NCBI GenBank assembly: GCA_963667715.1
Contig: OY763926.1
Location: forward strand, 1,798,001 to 1,862,000
Direction of reading: 5' to 3'
Length of the DNA stretch: 64,000 nt
DNA from: JAFGDI01 sp963667715
GTDB taxonomy: Bacteria; Planctomycetota; Phycisphaerae; Sedimentisphaerales; SM23-30
Each line of letters begins with the position of its first letter. The stretch's first letter is position 1. Positions 1 through 8,266 of the stretch are shown in pieces. A model generated the notes under the pieces. That model had not been told where the DNA came from, made no database searches, and saw only the letters and a program-made list of their open reading frames with translations. A program made the position numbers and the translations under genes.

Positions 1-1
1 T

Positions 2-871
2 GAAGGCTATTCAACCGACCTGCTTGGTGGTGAGGCGGTTGATATTATCCGTAATAGCCAGCCAAATAAGCCGTTCTATATTCATCTCTGCTTTAACGCC
101 TCACATTCTCCGCTTCAGGCCAGGCAGGAAGATCTTATCGCCTGTGGCTTTGACCCGGCAAAAGGCATTAGTAAAAATACCGACACCGGTTTGGCGATCC
201 GCGAAGGTCAGCCGACATATGGCGAAAAAGGGCGGGGTAACACTATCCGCCAGACCTACGCTGCTATAACTACCGCCTTAGATCGACAGGTTGGTGCTGT
301 GCTCGACGCTCTTGACGAGAAGGGTATTAGCGATAATACAATTGTCATCTTCCATAGCGATAATGGTGCCACGCCAAAGCATGGTGGTAGCAACCTGCCT
401 TTACGTGGAAATAAATTCACTACCTGGGACGGAGGTGTGCGTGCCGTTGCCATGATTCGCTGGCCAGAAAAACTCAAAGGCGGCACAACGTCCGATACAG
501 TTATGGGCTATATTGATATGTGGCCTACTCTCGCTGCCGCTGCCGGCTACGCTGGCAATGAAGGTAACTCTCGTGACGGTATAAATATGCTCCCGATCCT
601 GCAAGGTAAGCAGACTGCACCAGATAGACCTTTCCATCTCGGTGACGATACTGTTGTAACCCAGAATTGGAAGCTCGTTGGCGATAAGCTTTTCGCTATC
701 TCTGAAGATCCTTGCGAAAAGAGTAATGTTGCTGCTGCCCACCCTGAGATCGTCAAAAAGCTTAAGGGGTTTTGTAAAGTTTTCAGAGATATGGCCGGCT
801 CGCAAAACGAAACTTCTCTACCAGAGCCGGAAAACTGGCCGCCAACAGAGTGGAAACTGCCTGTGGAATGA
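2..871 (+). CDS. Sulfatase, C-terminal part (5' end outside window)
   Basis: The frame is open from base 2, so the gene starts upstream of the window. The visible part has the later landmarks of the type I sulfatase (alkaline phosphatase) fold: a PFYIHLCFNASHSPLQA strand, then HSDNGATPKHGG, where Asp-Asn usually bind the active-site calcium, then LRGNKFTTWDGGVRA and a YIDMWPTLAAAAGY segment. The formylglycine Cys/Ser motif and signal peptide would lie before base 1 and cannot be checked. Such enzymes remove sulfate esters from polysaccharides or glycosaminoglycans. The glycoside hydrolase that follows 82 bp later suggests a shared polysaccharide target. The substrate cannot be told from this part. 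Confidence 0.93.
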   Translation, partial: EGYSTDLLGGEAVDIIRNSQPNKPFYIHLCFNASHSPLQARQEDLIACGFDPAKGISKNTDTGLAIREGQPTYGEKGRGNTIRQTYAAITTALDRQVGAVLDALDEKGISDNTIVIFHSDNGATPKHGGSNLPLRGNKFTTWDGGVRAVAMIRWPEKLKGGTTSDTVMGYIDMWPTLAAAAGYAGNEGNSRDGINMLPILQGKQTAPDRPFHLGDDTVVTQNWKLVGDKLFAISEDPCEKSNVAAAHPEIVKKLKGFCKVFRDMAGSQNETSLPEPENWPPTEWKLPVE

Positions 872-953
872 TTCTGCTGCTATGTATTGCTAACACATAT
901 AAATACGATATAACACAAACGAACACTTTTCTAACAAACGTAATGGAGACTAA

Positions 954-2935
954 ATGATTAAGAGATTATTTTTTATTTTCAACTTGATGATTACAGCTGC
1001 TGCTTCTGCTCAGCTACTTGAGCTAAAGGCCGCTGATGCTGTTATAAATGGCGATAATATTGCCTATGAAAGTAGAAGAGACCGTGACTGCATCGGTAGC
1101 TGGGAAGATGTAAATGCTACTGTTTCCTGGGATATAGAGCTAAACAAAAGTGGAACTGTAAATGTTTCAGCTATACAGGCCGCAGACAGTTCCGCTGCGG
1201 GCAATCTCTACTCAGTCTCTATTGCTGACCGCTCGATAAATGGAACTGTTGCTGATACTGGCAGTTGGGGGGAGTTTAATACTATCAAGCTGGGAAAGCT
1301 TAAGATTAACACCCCCGGCAAATATCAGGTTACTGTCAAAGCCCTGTCAAAGCAGAATAAGGCCGTGATGAACCTCAAAACAATTATACTCGAAGGCCCG
1401 GCTCTTGACGCTGCTCGCACCTTTGTACCTTTGCATAGACAGCGTGGCATATATTTCGCCAAAAAGCAATATCAGCCGCAAGAGCTGCCGACTTTCGCTC
1501 AGAGTCGTAAGCTTCTACCTGACCCTGTCCTTGACGATAATCCAGATTATCTTGATATGTACTGGAAATGCTGGGAGCTGGCTTTCGACCATTACAAAAA
1601 GCCCGAACCGGGCAGCGGCTTTGTCTCCAACTATATGGACGAGGCTTTTAACCCAAATATCTTCCAATGGGACACGATCTTTATGATCATGTTCGCCCGG
1701 TATGCTAACCATGTTTTCCCAGCAATCCAGTCTTTGGATAATTTCTATTGTAAACAACATTCTAACGGTTTTATCTGCGGGAGATTTGGGAAAATTCGGG
1801 CAAAGATCATCATTCTGAAGATAGCCCAGAAGCGATAAACCCACCGCTTTTCAGTTGGGCGGAAATGGAAAATTTCCGTGTGACTGGCGATAAGTCGCGT
1901 TTAGCGTTGGTAGTGCCTGTACTAGAGATGTATGTAGAATGGTTGGAAACCGGCCGTAAAAAGCCTGAAGCTGTGCATCAGTTATACTGGAGCAATTCAC
2001 TTGGTTCCGGTATGGATAATACCCCTCGCAGTGGTTCTGGCTGGGTTGATATGTCCGCTCAGATGGTACTCCAATATAATGACCTGGCCGCTATGTGCCG
2101 GCAATTGGGGCAGCTCGACAAGGCTGATAAGTTCCGTGCCCGTGCCGAAGCTATAGCCAAAAAGATCAATAAATACATGTGGAATGAAGATGACGGCTTA
2201 TACTATGATGTGGACGATAATGGCGATCAGGTCAAATGGAAGACAGTAGGGTGCTTCTGGCCTCTGCTTGCTGGTATTACCAATAAACATCAGGAATCGA
2301 AGCTTATCGCCAACCTCAAAGATCCAAAGTCTTTTTGGCGTAAAAATGTTTTTCCCGCTCTTGCCGCTGACCAGAAATATTATGAACCTACCGGTGGATA
2401 TTGGAAGGGCGGCGTATGGCCTCCTACCAACTATGCAATTATCCGCGGCCTGACCTTACGCGGCTATGAAGATTTTGCTCTCGAAGCCGCAACTCGCCAT
2501 CTGGATTCTATGGCTCGGGTATTTGAAGATACTGGTACCGTCTGGGAACTATACGCCCCTGATATGGACCGCCTCGGCTCTGGCCACCAGGGTGAACATG
2601 GCGACCATCAGGCAAGACCAGACTTCGTCGGCTGGACTGCCTGTGGACCGATTGCCTTACTTATCGAAAACATTATCGGTATCCGCCCTGACGGCGTAAA
2701 AAACGAACTGACATGGAACCTGACCAGAACCGACCGCCACGGCATAAACAACCTCCGTTTTGGTAACGTAACAGCTTCTCTTATCTGTAAAAAACAAAAT
2801 AGTAATTTATCAGCACCGATCATTGACGTAATGACCGATCATGATTTCGTGCTAATTGTTAAATGGGCTAAAGGCACCAAAAAGTTCAAGCTCGTACAAG
2901 GCTCCCACCATCTAAATCTATTAGATTTACAATAA
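954..2935 (+). pseudogene. Exported MGH1/GH63-like glycoside hydrolase, split by a frameshift
   Basis: One gene is split into two frames. The first (954-1838) has a signal peptide ending near AAASAQ, a beta-sandwich of about 130 residues like a carbohydrate-binding module, and the start of an (alpha/alpha)6 barrel (FNPNIFQWDTIFMIMFARYA). The second holds the rest (EMENFRVTGDKSR, then GGYWKGGVWPPTNYAIIRGL and VWELYAPD), typical of the trehalase/GH63/mannosylglycerate-hydrolase-like clan. Adding one C near 1778 in the run TGCGGGAG joins them through ..FICREIWENSGKDHHSEDSPEA.. with no stop. Both halves keep conserved motifs, so this is a recent mutation or a base-calling error. A GGAG ribosome site precedes the ATG. 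The substrate is unknown. Confidence 0.85.
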
Positions 2936-2940
2936 ATACA

Positions 2941-2980
2941 TAGGGTATCTCTGAATATCTATTTAGAGATACCCTATTTT
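2941..2980 (+). terminator. Rho-independent terminator
   Basis: A 12-bp perfect stem (TAGGGTATCTCT with AGAGATACCCTA) around a 12-nt loop is followed by six T. It ends the sulfatase/GH transcript. The stop codon of the convergent beta-lactamase-like gene lies inside the stem's right arm. Confidence 0.85.
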
Positions 2981-4512
2981 TTCTTTATCCTCAGACCGTT
3001 CCAGATAGCGGTATCACCGCTGAAGTCTAGACATTGGCCGGATTCAGTTACAAAAATATCAGGTTTTATTTCATCTAGCCTCTTGCTGTTGATCTCAAGG
3101 TATCCATTTTTTTCTGCTACTACAAGCCTCGGGGCAAATGTGTCATTTTCGGTGCTGCCTATAATATCCATCTTCCAGCTTGTCTTATAAGTATATGTGC
3201 CAAGATATTTTTTCCACTCAGGCCTATACCGACTAAAAGCTTTCAGGTCTATTTTACTGGCAGCTTCTTTCCCGTCATCAGCTAAGCTGGGAACAGTACT
3301 CCATTTTAACTTATTTGCTATATTTCCTTTATCAACTAGCCCCTTGTCAATGAGCTCATGAAAAATATCAAGTGCGATCGTCTCATTTCGATTATGCTCT
3401 ATCATATTTGTAAAGACCATAACTCCAACACCATAATCATATGACCACGCAGTATAAGTATTGTAGCCAAAGCCGCCGCCCCAGAACGGTCCGGAAAGCC
3501 CTGAACCTTCCTTATACAGCTTGTTTCGACCATCATTTCTATATATTATCCCTAAACCTTGTATACCCGTTTTATTGCCCACCGTCACACTCTGGCCGCT
3601 ATTGATTTCTTCCAGATAATCTCTGTTAATAGCATTATATCTATCGTTTATAAACATTTCTACAAAGTGTGAAAAGTCATTCACGCTGGTATATACACCG
3701 CCAGCCCCGGTCATAGGTATTACATGTTCATTGATATTCTGTATGTGAGGTATATGACCCATGGCACGCTTACTGTCATTCTGTATTTTCCTCATATCTA
3801 CCGTGGTGTTATTCATACCAAGCGGCATAAAAAGCCTTCTGGCCAGATATTCAGAATAAGGTTCTCCAATCTGGCTTTCAACTATATAAACTGCCAGATC
3901 CATACCGATATTAGAATAGTTCCATTCACTCCCAACTCTGCATTTCAACCATGTTCTCGATATACTTTTGATATGTGCGTCAAATGATGGACATTCCGGC
4001 TCATTATTATTCCCAACCGGTGCCTCATGAATGAAGCCGGCCCTATGGGTAAGCAGATGCCTTAAGGTTATCTTATCCTGGGGGGTATCTTCAAATATGC
4101 TATTAACAGTAAAGTCAGGGATATACTTCGTTATTGGAACGTCCAGCTCAACAATACCATCCTGAACCGCACATAACACAATAACACTTGTGACCGCCTT
4201 TGAAATAGACTGAATACTGAAATTTGTATTTGTCGTTATAGGGATTCTACAATCGTAGTCTGTATAGCCATAGCCCGCACCCCAGACTATGCCTTCCCGG
4301 TCGACAACCGCAACAGCCAGGCCCGGGATCTTTGCTTCTGTCATAGCAGTAGGGATGATCTGCTTTTGCTTTTCCGTAAAGTCTTGCCACCCGGTAGAAA
4401 GCCCGCTTCGCATATATTCGTCTTGCAGTTCTGGTTTTACCCTGCCGCAACCGGATAAAACCAAAACTGCTAAGACATATATCACTATAGAACTTGTTAT
4501 CTTCACACTCAT
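2974..4512 (-). CDS. Serine beta-lactamase-like lipoprotein (class C/esterase family)
   Basis: The 512-residue protein starts with a lipoprotein signal (LAVLVLSGCGR, lipobox Cys about residue 21). It carries the beta-lactamase/DD-peptidase motifs: S102-I-S-K105 with the nucleophilic serine, and Y199-S-N as second motif. The third box is the glycine-rich GGGFGYNTYTAW rather than KTG. A C-terminal extension of about 100 residues follows. This PF00144 family contains peptidases, esterases and penicillin-binding-like enzymes; in polysaccharide loci they are often deacylases, so antibiotic resistance should not be assumed. It begins 15 bp after the GH92 gene and is probably co-transcribed with it. 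It is anchored in a membrane, facing the periplasm or outside. Confidence 0.88.
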   Translation of the reverse strand: MSVKITSSIVIYVLAVLVLSGCGRVKPELQDEYMRSGLSTGWQDFTEKQKQIIPTAMTEAKIPGLAVAVVDREGIVWGAGYGYTDYDCRIPITTNTNFSIQSISKAVTSVIVLCAVQDGIVELDVPITKYIPDFTVNSIFEDTPQDKITLRHLLTHRAGFIHEAPVGNNNEPECPSFDAHIKSISRTWLKCRVGSEWNYSNIGMDLAVYIVESQIGEPYSEYLARRLFMPLGMNNTTVDMRKIQNDSKRAMGHIPHIQNINEHVIPMTGAGGVYTSVNDFSHFVEMFINDRYNAINRDYLEEINSGQSVTVGNKTGIQGLGIIYRNDGRNKLYKEGSGLSGPFWGGGFGYNTYTAWSYDYGVGVMVFTNMIEHNRNETIALDIFHELIDKGLVDKGNIANKLKWSTVPSLADDGKEAASKIDLKAFSRYRPEWKKYLGTYTYKTSWKMDIIGSTENDTFAPRLVVAEKNGYLEINSKRLDEIKPDIFVTESGQCLDFSGDTAIWNGLRIKKK

Positions 4513-4527
4513 TTTAAGATCCCCCGT

Positions 4528-6882
4528 TTATTTTGTCATTGAATATGGCCGCTCTCCCTCAGATACTGCCCAATTCTTATTCGCTGTTGGCCCCATATTA
4601 AAGACCAGCTTACCACCTTTTGCAATCTCATTGTGCCATAGATAGCATCTTTCCAGCGGTTTTCCGTTAAGTGTTGCTGACTGAATATAGATATTCTCTG
4701 CAGACAGGTTCTTGGCCTCCACAGAGAAATGCTTATTGTTCTCCAGATTGATCATAGCCTTGTCAACACATGGACTGCCGATCACATACTGGTTACTGCC
4801 CGGTGCCACCGGGTAAAAGCCCAGACAGCTGAATATATACCATGCAGACATCTGCCCGCAATCGTCATTACCACACAGACCATCATAGGTTGGCTTGTAC
4901 ATAGTATTAACGATCTGATGCACACGTTCCTGTGTCTTCCATGGCTGCCCAGCATAGCAATACAGATATGGCACATGATGACTTGGTTCGTTACCGTGTA
5001 CATAATTACCGATCATACCAACGCGTGTTACATCTTCGCTTCCGGCGATATCCTCATCAGAAACTTCCATTGTAAACAGGGTATCCAGCCAGGTTACCAG
5101 TTTCTCATTTCCGCCCAGCAGTTTAATAAAGCCCTTCGGATCATGTGGCACATATAGTGAATAGTTCCAGGCATTACCTTCGATATATCCCTGTCCGTGA
5201 GTGCTCATCGCATCAAAAGGTGTCTTAAATGAACCATTCGACATCTTTGCACGAATGAAACCTGTTTCCGGATCGAATATGTTCTTATAGCTGTTGGCTC
5301 GTTTAGTAAATTCTTTAGCAGCGTCCTGTTTGCCCAGCTTTTCTGCAAACTGTGCTATTGTCCAGTCATCATAAGCATATTCCAGAGTCTTGGATGCCGA
5401 GCTGCCGTTTTTATCTTCTGGTACATAGCCGTATTTCTCATATGCTGCTATACCATCGTATGGCCCGTAAGTAGCACTTGACACCACCGCTTCAAATGCA
5501 GTGTCAACGTCAAAGCCGCCAATACCCTTCATATACGCGTCCACGATCACTGGTACCGCATGATAGCCGATCATACACCAGTTCTCATTGGCATAATGCG
5601 ACCATATCGGCAGTATCTTATGTACGCTCTGCTTATAGTGTGCCAAAAGGGAGTTTACCATATCACTTGTTCGCTTCTGCTGTACTATTGTAAATAGCGG
5701 GTGCAGGGCACGGTAAGTATCCCATAGCGAGAAAATTGTATAGTTAGTAAAATCTGTCGGCTGATGGATATTCTGGTCAAGACCGCGATATTGACCATCA
5801 ACGTCGGCATAGATGATCGGGCTCAGGAAGCTATGATACAGAGATGTATAAAAGCTGATCATTCGATCTTTAGTACCGCTAACCTGTATTTTTGATAGTT
5901 CACGGTTCCATTTATTGCGAGCGTCTGCCACAGTTTTAGCAAAATCCCAGCCCGGCATCTCTGCCTGAAGATTATTCAACGCACCCTGTGCACTCACTGG
6001 CGATAAGGCAACCTTTATCAGTACTTCAGGGTTGTTCTCGGTATCAAAGTTGAAGTGGCACTTAAGTTTTTTACCGGTACGTTCCGGGAAGTTCTCGTTC
6101 TGATTAAACTTACCCCACCAGCCGTTATATGTCTCGCGTTCATCATTCTTTAAGCCGTAAGAGCTAATTGGCTGAGAAAATGCCATTGCAAAATATACAT
6201 ATCTGGTACGGGCCCAGCCATTTGTCTGGAGAAAGCCGGTTATCAGATTCTCGTTTTCAACCCGAACCGACGACCATACTACCTTGTCATCATAATTGTA
6301 GATTCCAGCTGTCATATCCAGAATAATATGGGCGTCAGCACCTTTTGGAAATGTAACTTTATGTACGCCAACTCGTTCTGTCGCGGTCAGTTCAACATCA
6401 ATATTATAGTCGTCCAGATGCACAGAATAGTATCCCGGCGAAGCAGTCTCAGTATCGTGCGAAAAACGACTGCGATATCCGCTTTCTGGCTCTTCTTTTG
6501 TCCCTGGCTCCAGTTGAATCGGACCTACCGTCGGCATGATCAACAGATCGCCCAGGTCAGCGTGACCTGTACCGCTAAAGTGAGTATGGCTGAAACCTAC
6601 GATAGTGTTATCATGGTATTGATAACCAGCACAATATGCATATGCCTTGGGGTTATAGCCGCGTCCCAGACTATAAGGCTGAATATCGGTATCAGGACTC
6701 AGCTGTACCATACCAAACGGCACCGTAGCACCTGGGTAGCAATGCCCCATATCATGTGTACCAATAATCGGGTCAACATATTTCGCCGGGTCACTCTCAA
6801 AGCTGCTCTTAGCGTCAGAGCTATTACAGCCAGTTAAAAATAGACCCAGAATAACCATAGTTGTACTAAAGTATCTCATCAT
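4528..6882 (-). CDS. GH92 exo-alpha-mannosidase, lipoprotein
   Basis: This is a full-length GH92 protein of about 784 residues. The N-terminal beta-sandwich opens with PIIGTHDMGHCYPGATVPFG. The (alpha/alpha)6 domain carries YSLWDTYRALHPL, then GMIGNYVHGNEPSHHVPYLY and GNDDCGQMSAWYIFSCLGFYP, the family's calcium- and substrate-binding stretches. GH92 enzymes remove terminal alpha-mannose, mostly alpha-1,2, from N-glycans and mannans. I chose the ATG at 6882, not the longer reading from 6927, because AGGAAG lies nine bases before it and the resulting MMRYFSTTMVILGLFLTGC is a proper lipoprotein signal. It is the first gene of a two-gene operon with the beta-lactamase-like lipoprotein. Confidence 0.94.
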   Translation of the reverse strand: MMRYFSTTMVILGLFLTGCNSSDAKSSFESDPAKYVDPIIGTHDMGHCYPGATVPFGMVQLSPDTDIQPYSLGRGYNPKAYAYCAGYQYHDNTIVGFSHTHFSGTGHADLGDLLIMPTVGPIQLEPGTKEEPESGYRSRFSHDTETASPGYYSVHLDDYNIDVELTATERVGVHKVTFPKGADAHIILDMTAGIYNYDDKVVWSSVRVENENLITGFLQTNGWARTRYVYFAMAFSQPISSYGLKNDERETYNGWWGKFNQNENFPERTGKKLKCHFNFDTENNPEVLIKVALSPVSAQGALNNLQAEMPGWDFAKTVADARNKWNRELSKIQVSGTKDRMISFYTSLYHSFLSPIIYADVDGQYRGLDQNIHQPTDFTNYTIFSLWDTYRALHPLFTIVQQKRTSDMVNSLLAHYKQSVHKILPIWSHYANENWCMIGYHAVPVIVDAYMKGIGGFDVDTAFEAVVSSATYGPYDGIAAYEKYGYVPEDKNGSSASKTLEYAYDDWTIAQFAEKLGKQDAAKEFTKRANSYKNIFDPETGFIRAKMSNGSFKTPFDAMSTHGQGYIEGNAWNYSLYVPHDPKGFIKLLGGNEKLVTWLDTLFTMEVSDEDIAGSEDVTRVGMIGNYVHGNEPSHHVPYLYCYAGQPWKTQERVHQIVNTMYKPTYDGLCGNDDCGQMSAWYIFSCLGFYPVAPGSNQYVIGSPCVDKAMINLENNKHFSVEAKNLSAENIYIQSATLNGKPLERCYLWHNEIAKGGKLVFNMGPTANKNWAVSEGERPYSMTK

Positions 6883-6989
6883 CTTTGTATTCTTCCTCGT
6901 ATAGTCGTAGGCGTTGAAAATTAACAACTTATGTAAAATTACTTTTTTGGGAAAGACGATTTTAACCGTAACTTTTGAAGATTACAATA

Positions 6990-7026
6990 TGAAAATGGTT
7001 CATACATCACCACTGCATGAACCATT
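6990..7026 (-). terminator. Probable terminator of the SUFU-domain gene
   Basis: A 10-bp perfect stem (AATGGTTCAT with ATGAACCATT, 13-nt loop) is followed on the minus strand by TTTTC. It lies between the SUFU-domain gene and GH92, both on the minus strand, where a terminator is expected. Confidence 0.6.
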
Positions 7027-7043
7027 ACTTACAACCCTGTAGG

Positions 7044-7061
7044 GACAAGGCATGCCTTGTC
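7044..7061. repeat. 18-bp perfect palindrome GACAAGGCATGCCTTGTC
   Basis: A perfect palindrome preceded by TGTAGG. It is intergenic, downstream of the SUFU-domain gene. I see no second copy in the window. It resembles dispersed short palindromes in other bacteria. Confidence 0.5.
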
Positions 7062-7121
7062 TAAAATACATTATATTACTGCTTACTTTAAATTTTAATC
7101 TTTACTGGAACCACCTGTCTA

Positions 7122-7874
7122 TCAAAAGAATTTCCACCGAGATTTTTTAACCACACAAGGCCGCTCTATATCTACCAGCTCCGATACGCGGTTTTGCTCG
7201 AACAGGTCAAATAACTTGTCAGCTCCTTTTTTAAGCTTCAGGTTCATTTCTTCCTGATATACCGGGCATATACCATAAAAGTTGATAACTTTATCCTCTG
7301 ATATTTCTAGTTGACTAAATTCCTCAGATACCAGCATCGGAGGAATGAGTATAAATCCGGTAAAGTCCACATTATCCGCTATCGCCTCTGCCGGATCGCC
7401 GTTCGGTATTGTATGTCCCATAGCCAGATAGGTGTCATACGTATGAGGGAAACGAGCAAGAAATTTCAGCACCTGAACAGGCCACGTATGCTCATGATCT
7501 GACTTTACACTCAGATCACTTGTATCTATCGGCCAATCAGGTGGCAGACAGATCATCAGCTCAGCATACCTAAGCTCATCACCAGCTGGGTCCTCTTCAT
7601 CGACAGTCATCGGCAAGTCGCTCATACCAGTTGTGATAAGAGTGTAAACATTCCGCTCTGGTGTTGGCGGTATAACATTTATGTCAATATGAACAGTGTC
7701 CGACACAACCTCGTGAAATACATTCTCAATTTTACCAATATATTTCTCGATATGCTTCTCGATCATCGCCGTCTGCTTTTCATCAACATGAACTGGTATT
7801 GTAAATTTAGATTCAGCTTTGTCACCATAACGATATACAGGTGCTCCGCTTTCAGAATATTCTTGCTCTGACAT
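7122..7874 (-). CDS. Suppressor of fused (SUFU) domain protein
   Basis: A 250-residue cytosolic protein without signal peptide or membrane segment. It matches the bacterial SUFU family (PF05076) in the order of its blocks: NVYTLITTGMSDLPM, RYAELMICLPPDWP, a WPVQVLKFLARFPHTYDT segment, FTGFILIPPMLV with an acidic patch, and a C-terminal ISEDKVINFYGICPVYQEEMNLKLK. In bacteria these proteins often occur in polymorphic toxin immunity roles or alone. No toxin gene lies beside this one, so the role is open. GGGAG lies six bases before the ATG. It is divergent from the TSP3 gene at 8267. Confidence 0.8.
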   Translation of the reverse strand: MSEQEYSESGAPVYRYGDKAESKFTIPVHVDEKQTAMIEKHIEKYIGKIENVFHEVVSDTVHIDINVIPPTPERNVYTLITTGMSDLPMTVDEEDPAGDELRYAELMICLPPDWPIDTSDLSVKSDHEHTWPVQVLKFLARFPHTYDTYLAMGHTIPNGDPAEAIADNVDFTGFILIPPMLVSEEFSQLEISEDKVINFYGICPVYQEEMNLKLKKGADKLFDLFEQNRVSELVDIERPCVVKKSRWKFF

Positions 7875-7926
7875 AACTATCTCCCGTTGATATAAATATT
7901 GTATTTTAAAGAATATTACCGATCGT

Positions 7927-7978
7927 ATAGGTGTTTAGCCTGATATGCTTGTAAGTGATATCAGAAGTAAACGCCTAT
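7927..7978. other. Two-tier hairpin between divergent genes
   Basis: An outer 11-bp stem (ATAGGTGTTTA with TAAACGCCTAT, one G-T pair) encloses an inner 7-bp stem (CTGATAT with ATATCAG). No T tract follows on either side. It lies 53 bp upstream of the SUFU-domain start and about 290 bp before the TSP3 gene. It could be a leader RNA structure, a large operator or a relic repeat. Confidence 0.45.
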
Positions 7979-8115
7979 CTCGCCCATACTAAATCAACAC
8001 ACCTTCCAATTATGCCACTCAAAGCAAATAATTTCAACATAAAATCCAACCTAAGTTGTATTGCAATTATTCCTCGTTTGATTATTTCCTGTATTGAAGC
8101 TAAAATTAAAATATA

Positions 8116-8133
8116 GTAACTGTTCACGGTTAC
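8116..8133. promoter_or_regulatory. LacI-type operator-like palindrome
   Basis: GTAACTGTTCACGGTTAC is a near-perfect 18-bp dyad. It matches 15 of 18 bases of a second dyad at 55083-55100 (GTAACCGTAAACGGTTAC). It lies about 135 bp before the TSP3/beta-helix gene. Size and symmetry fit a repressor dimer site; the regulator is not in the window. Confidence 0.4.
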
Positions 8134-8266
8134 AAAATATATAGTTATTCCTCATGCGTAGCTATATAACAGTAAAGCCATTTAACTTATTGGCTGTTTT
8201 TGTCGATAACTTATTGTAATACCATGATCTTATAGTTTCTTACCGCAATAATATGAAGGTTGAATA

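Noticed and set aside
2974..4512. Antibiotic-resistance beta-lactamase
   Set aside because: The family is broad, the third motif is not KTG and the gene sits in a glycan operon.
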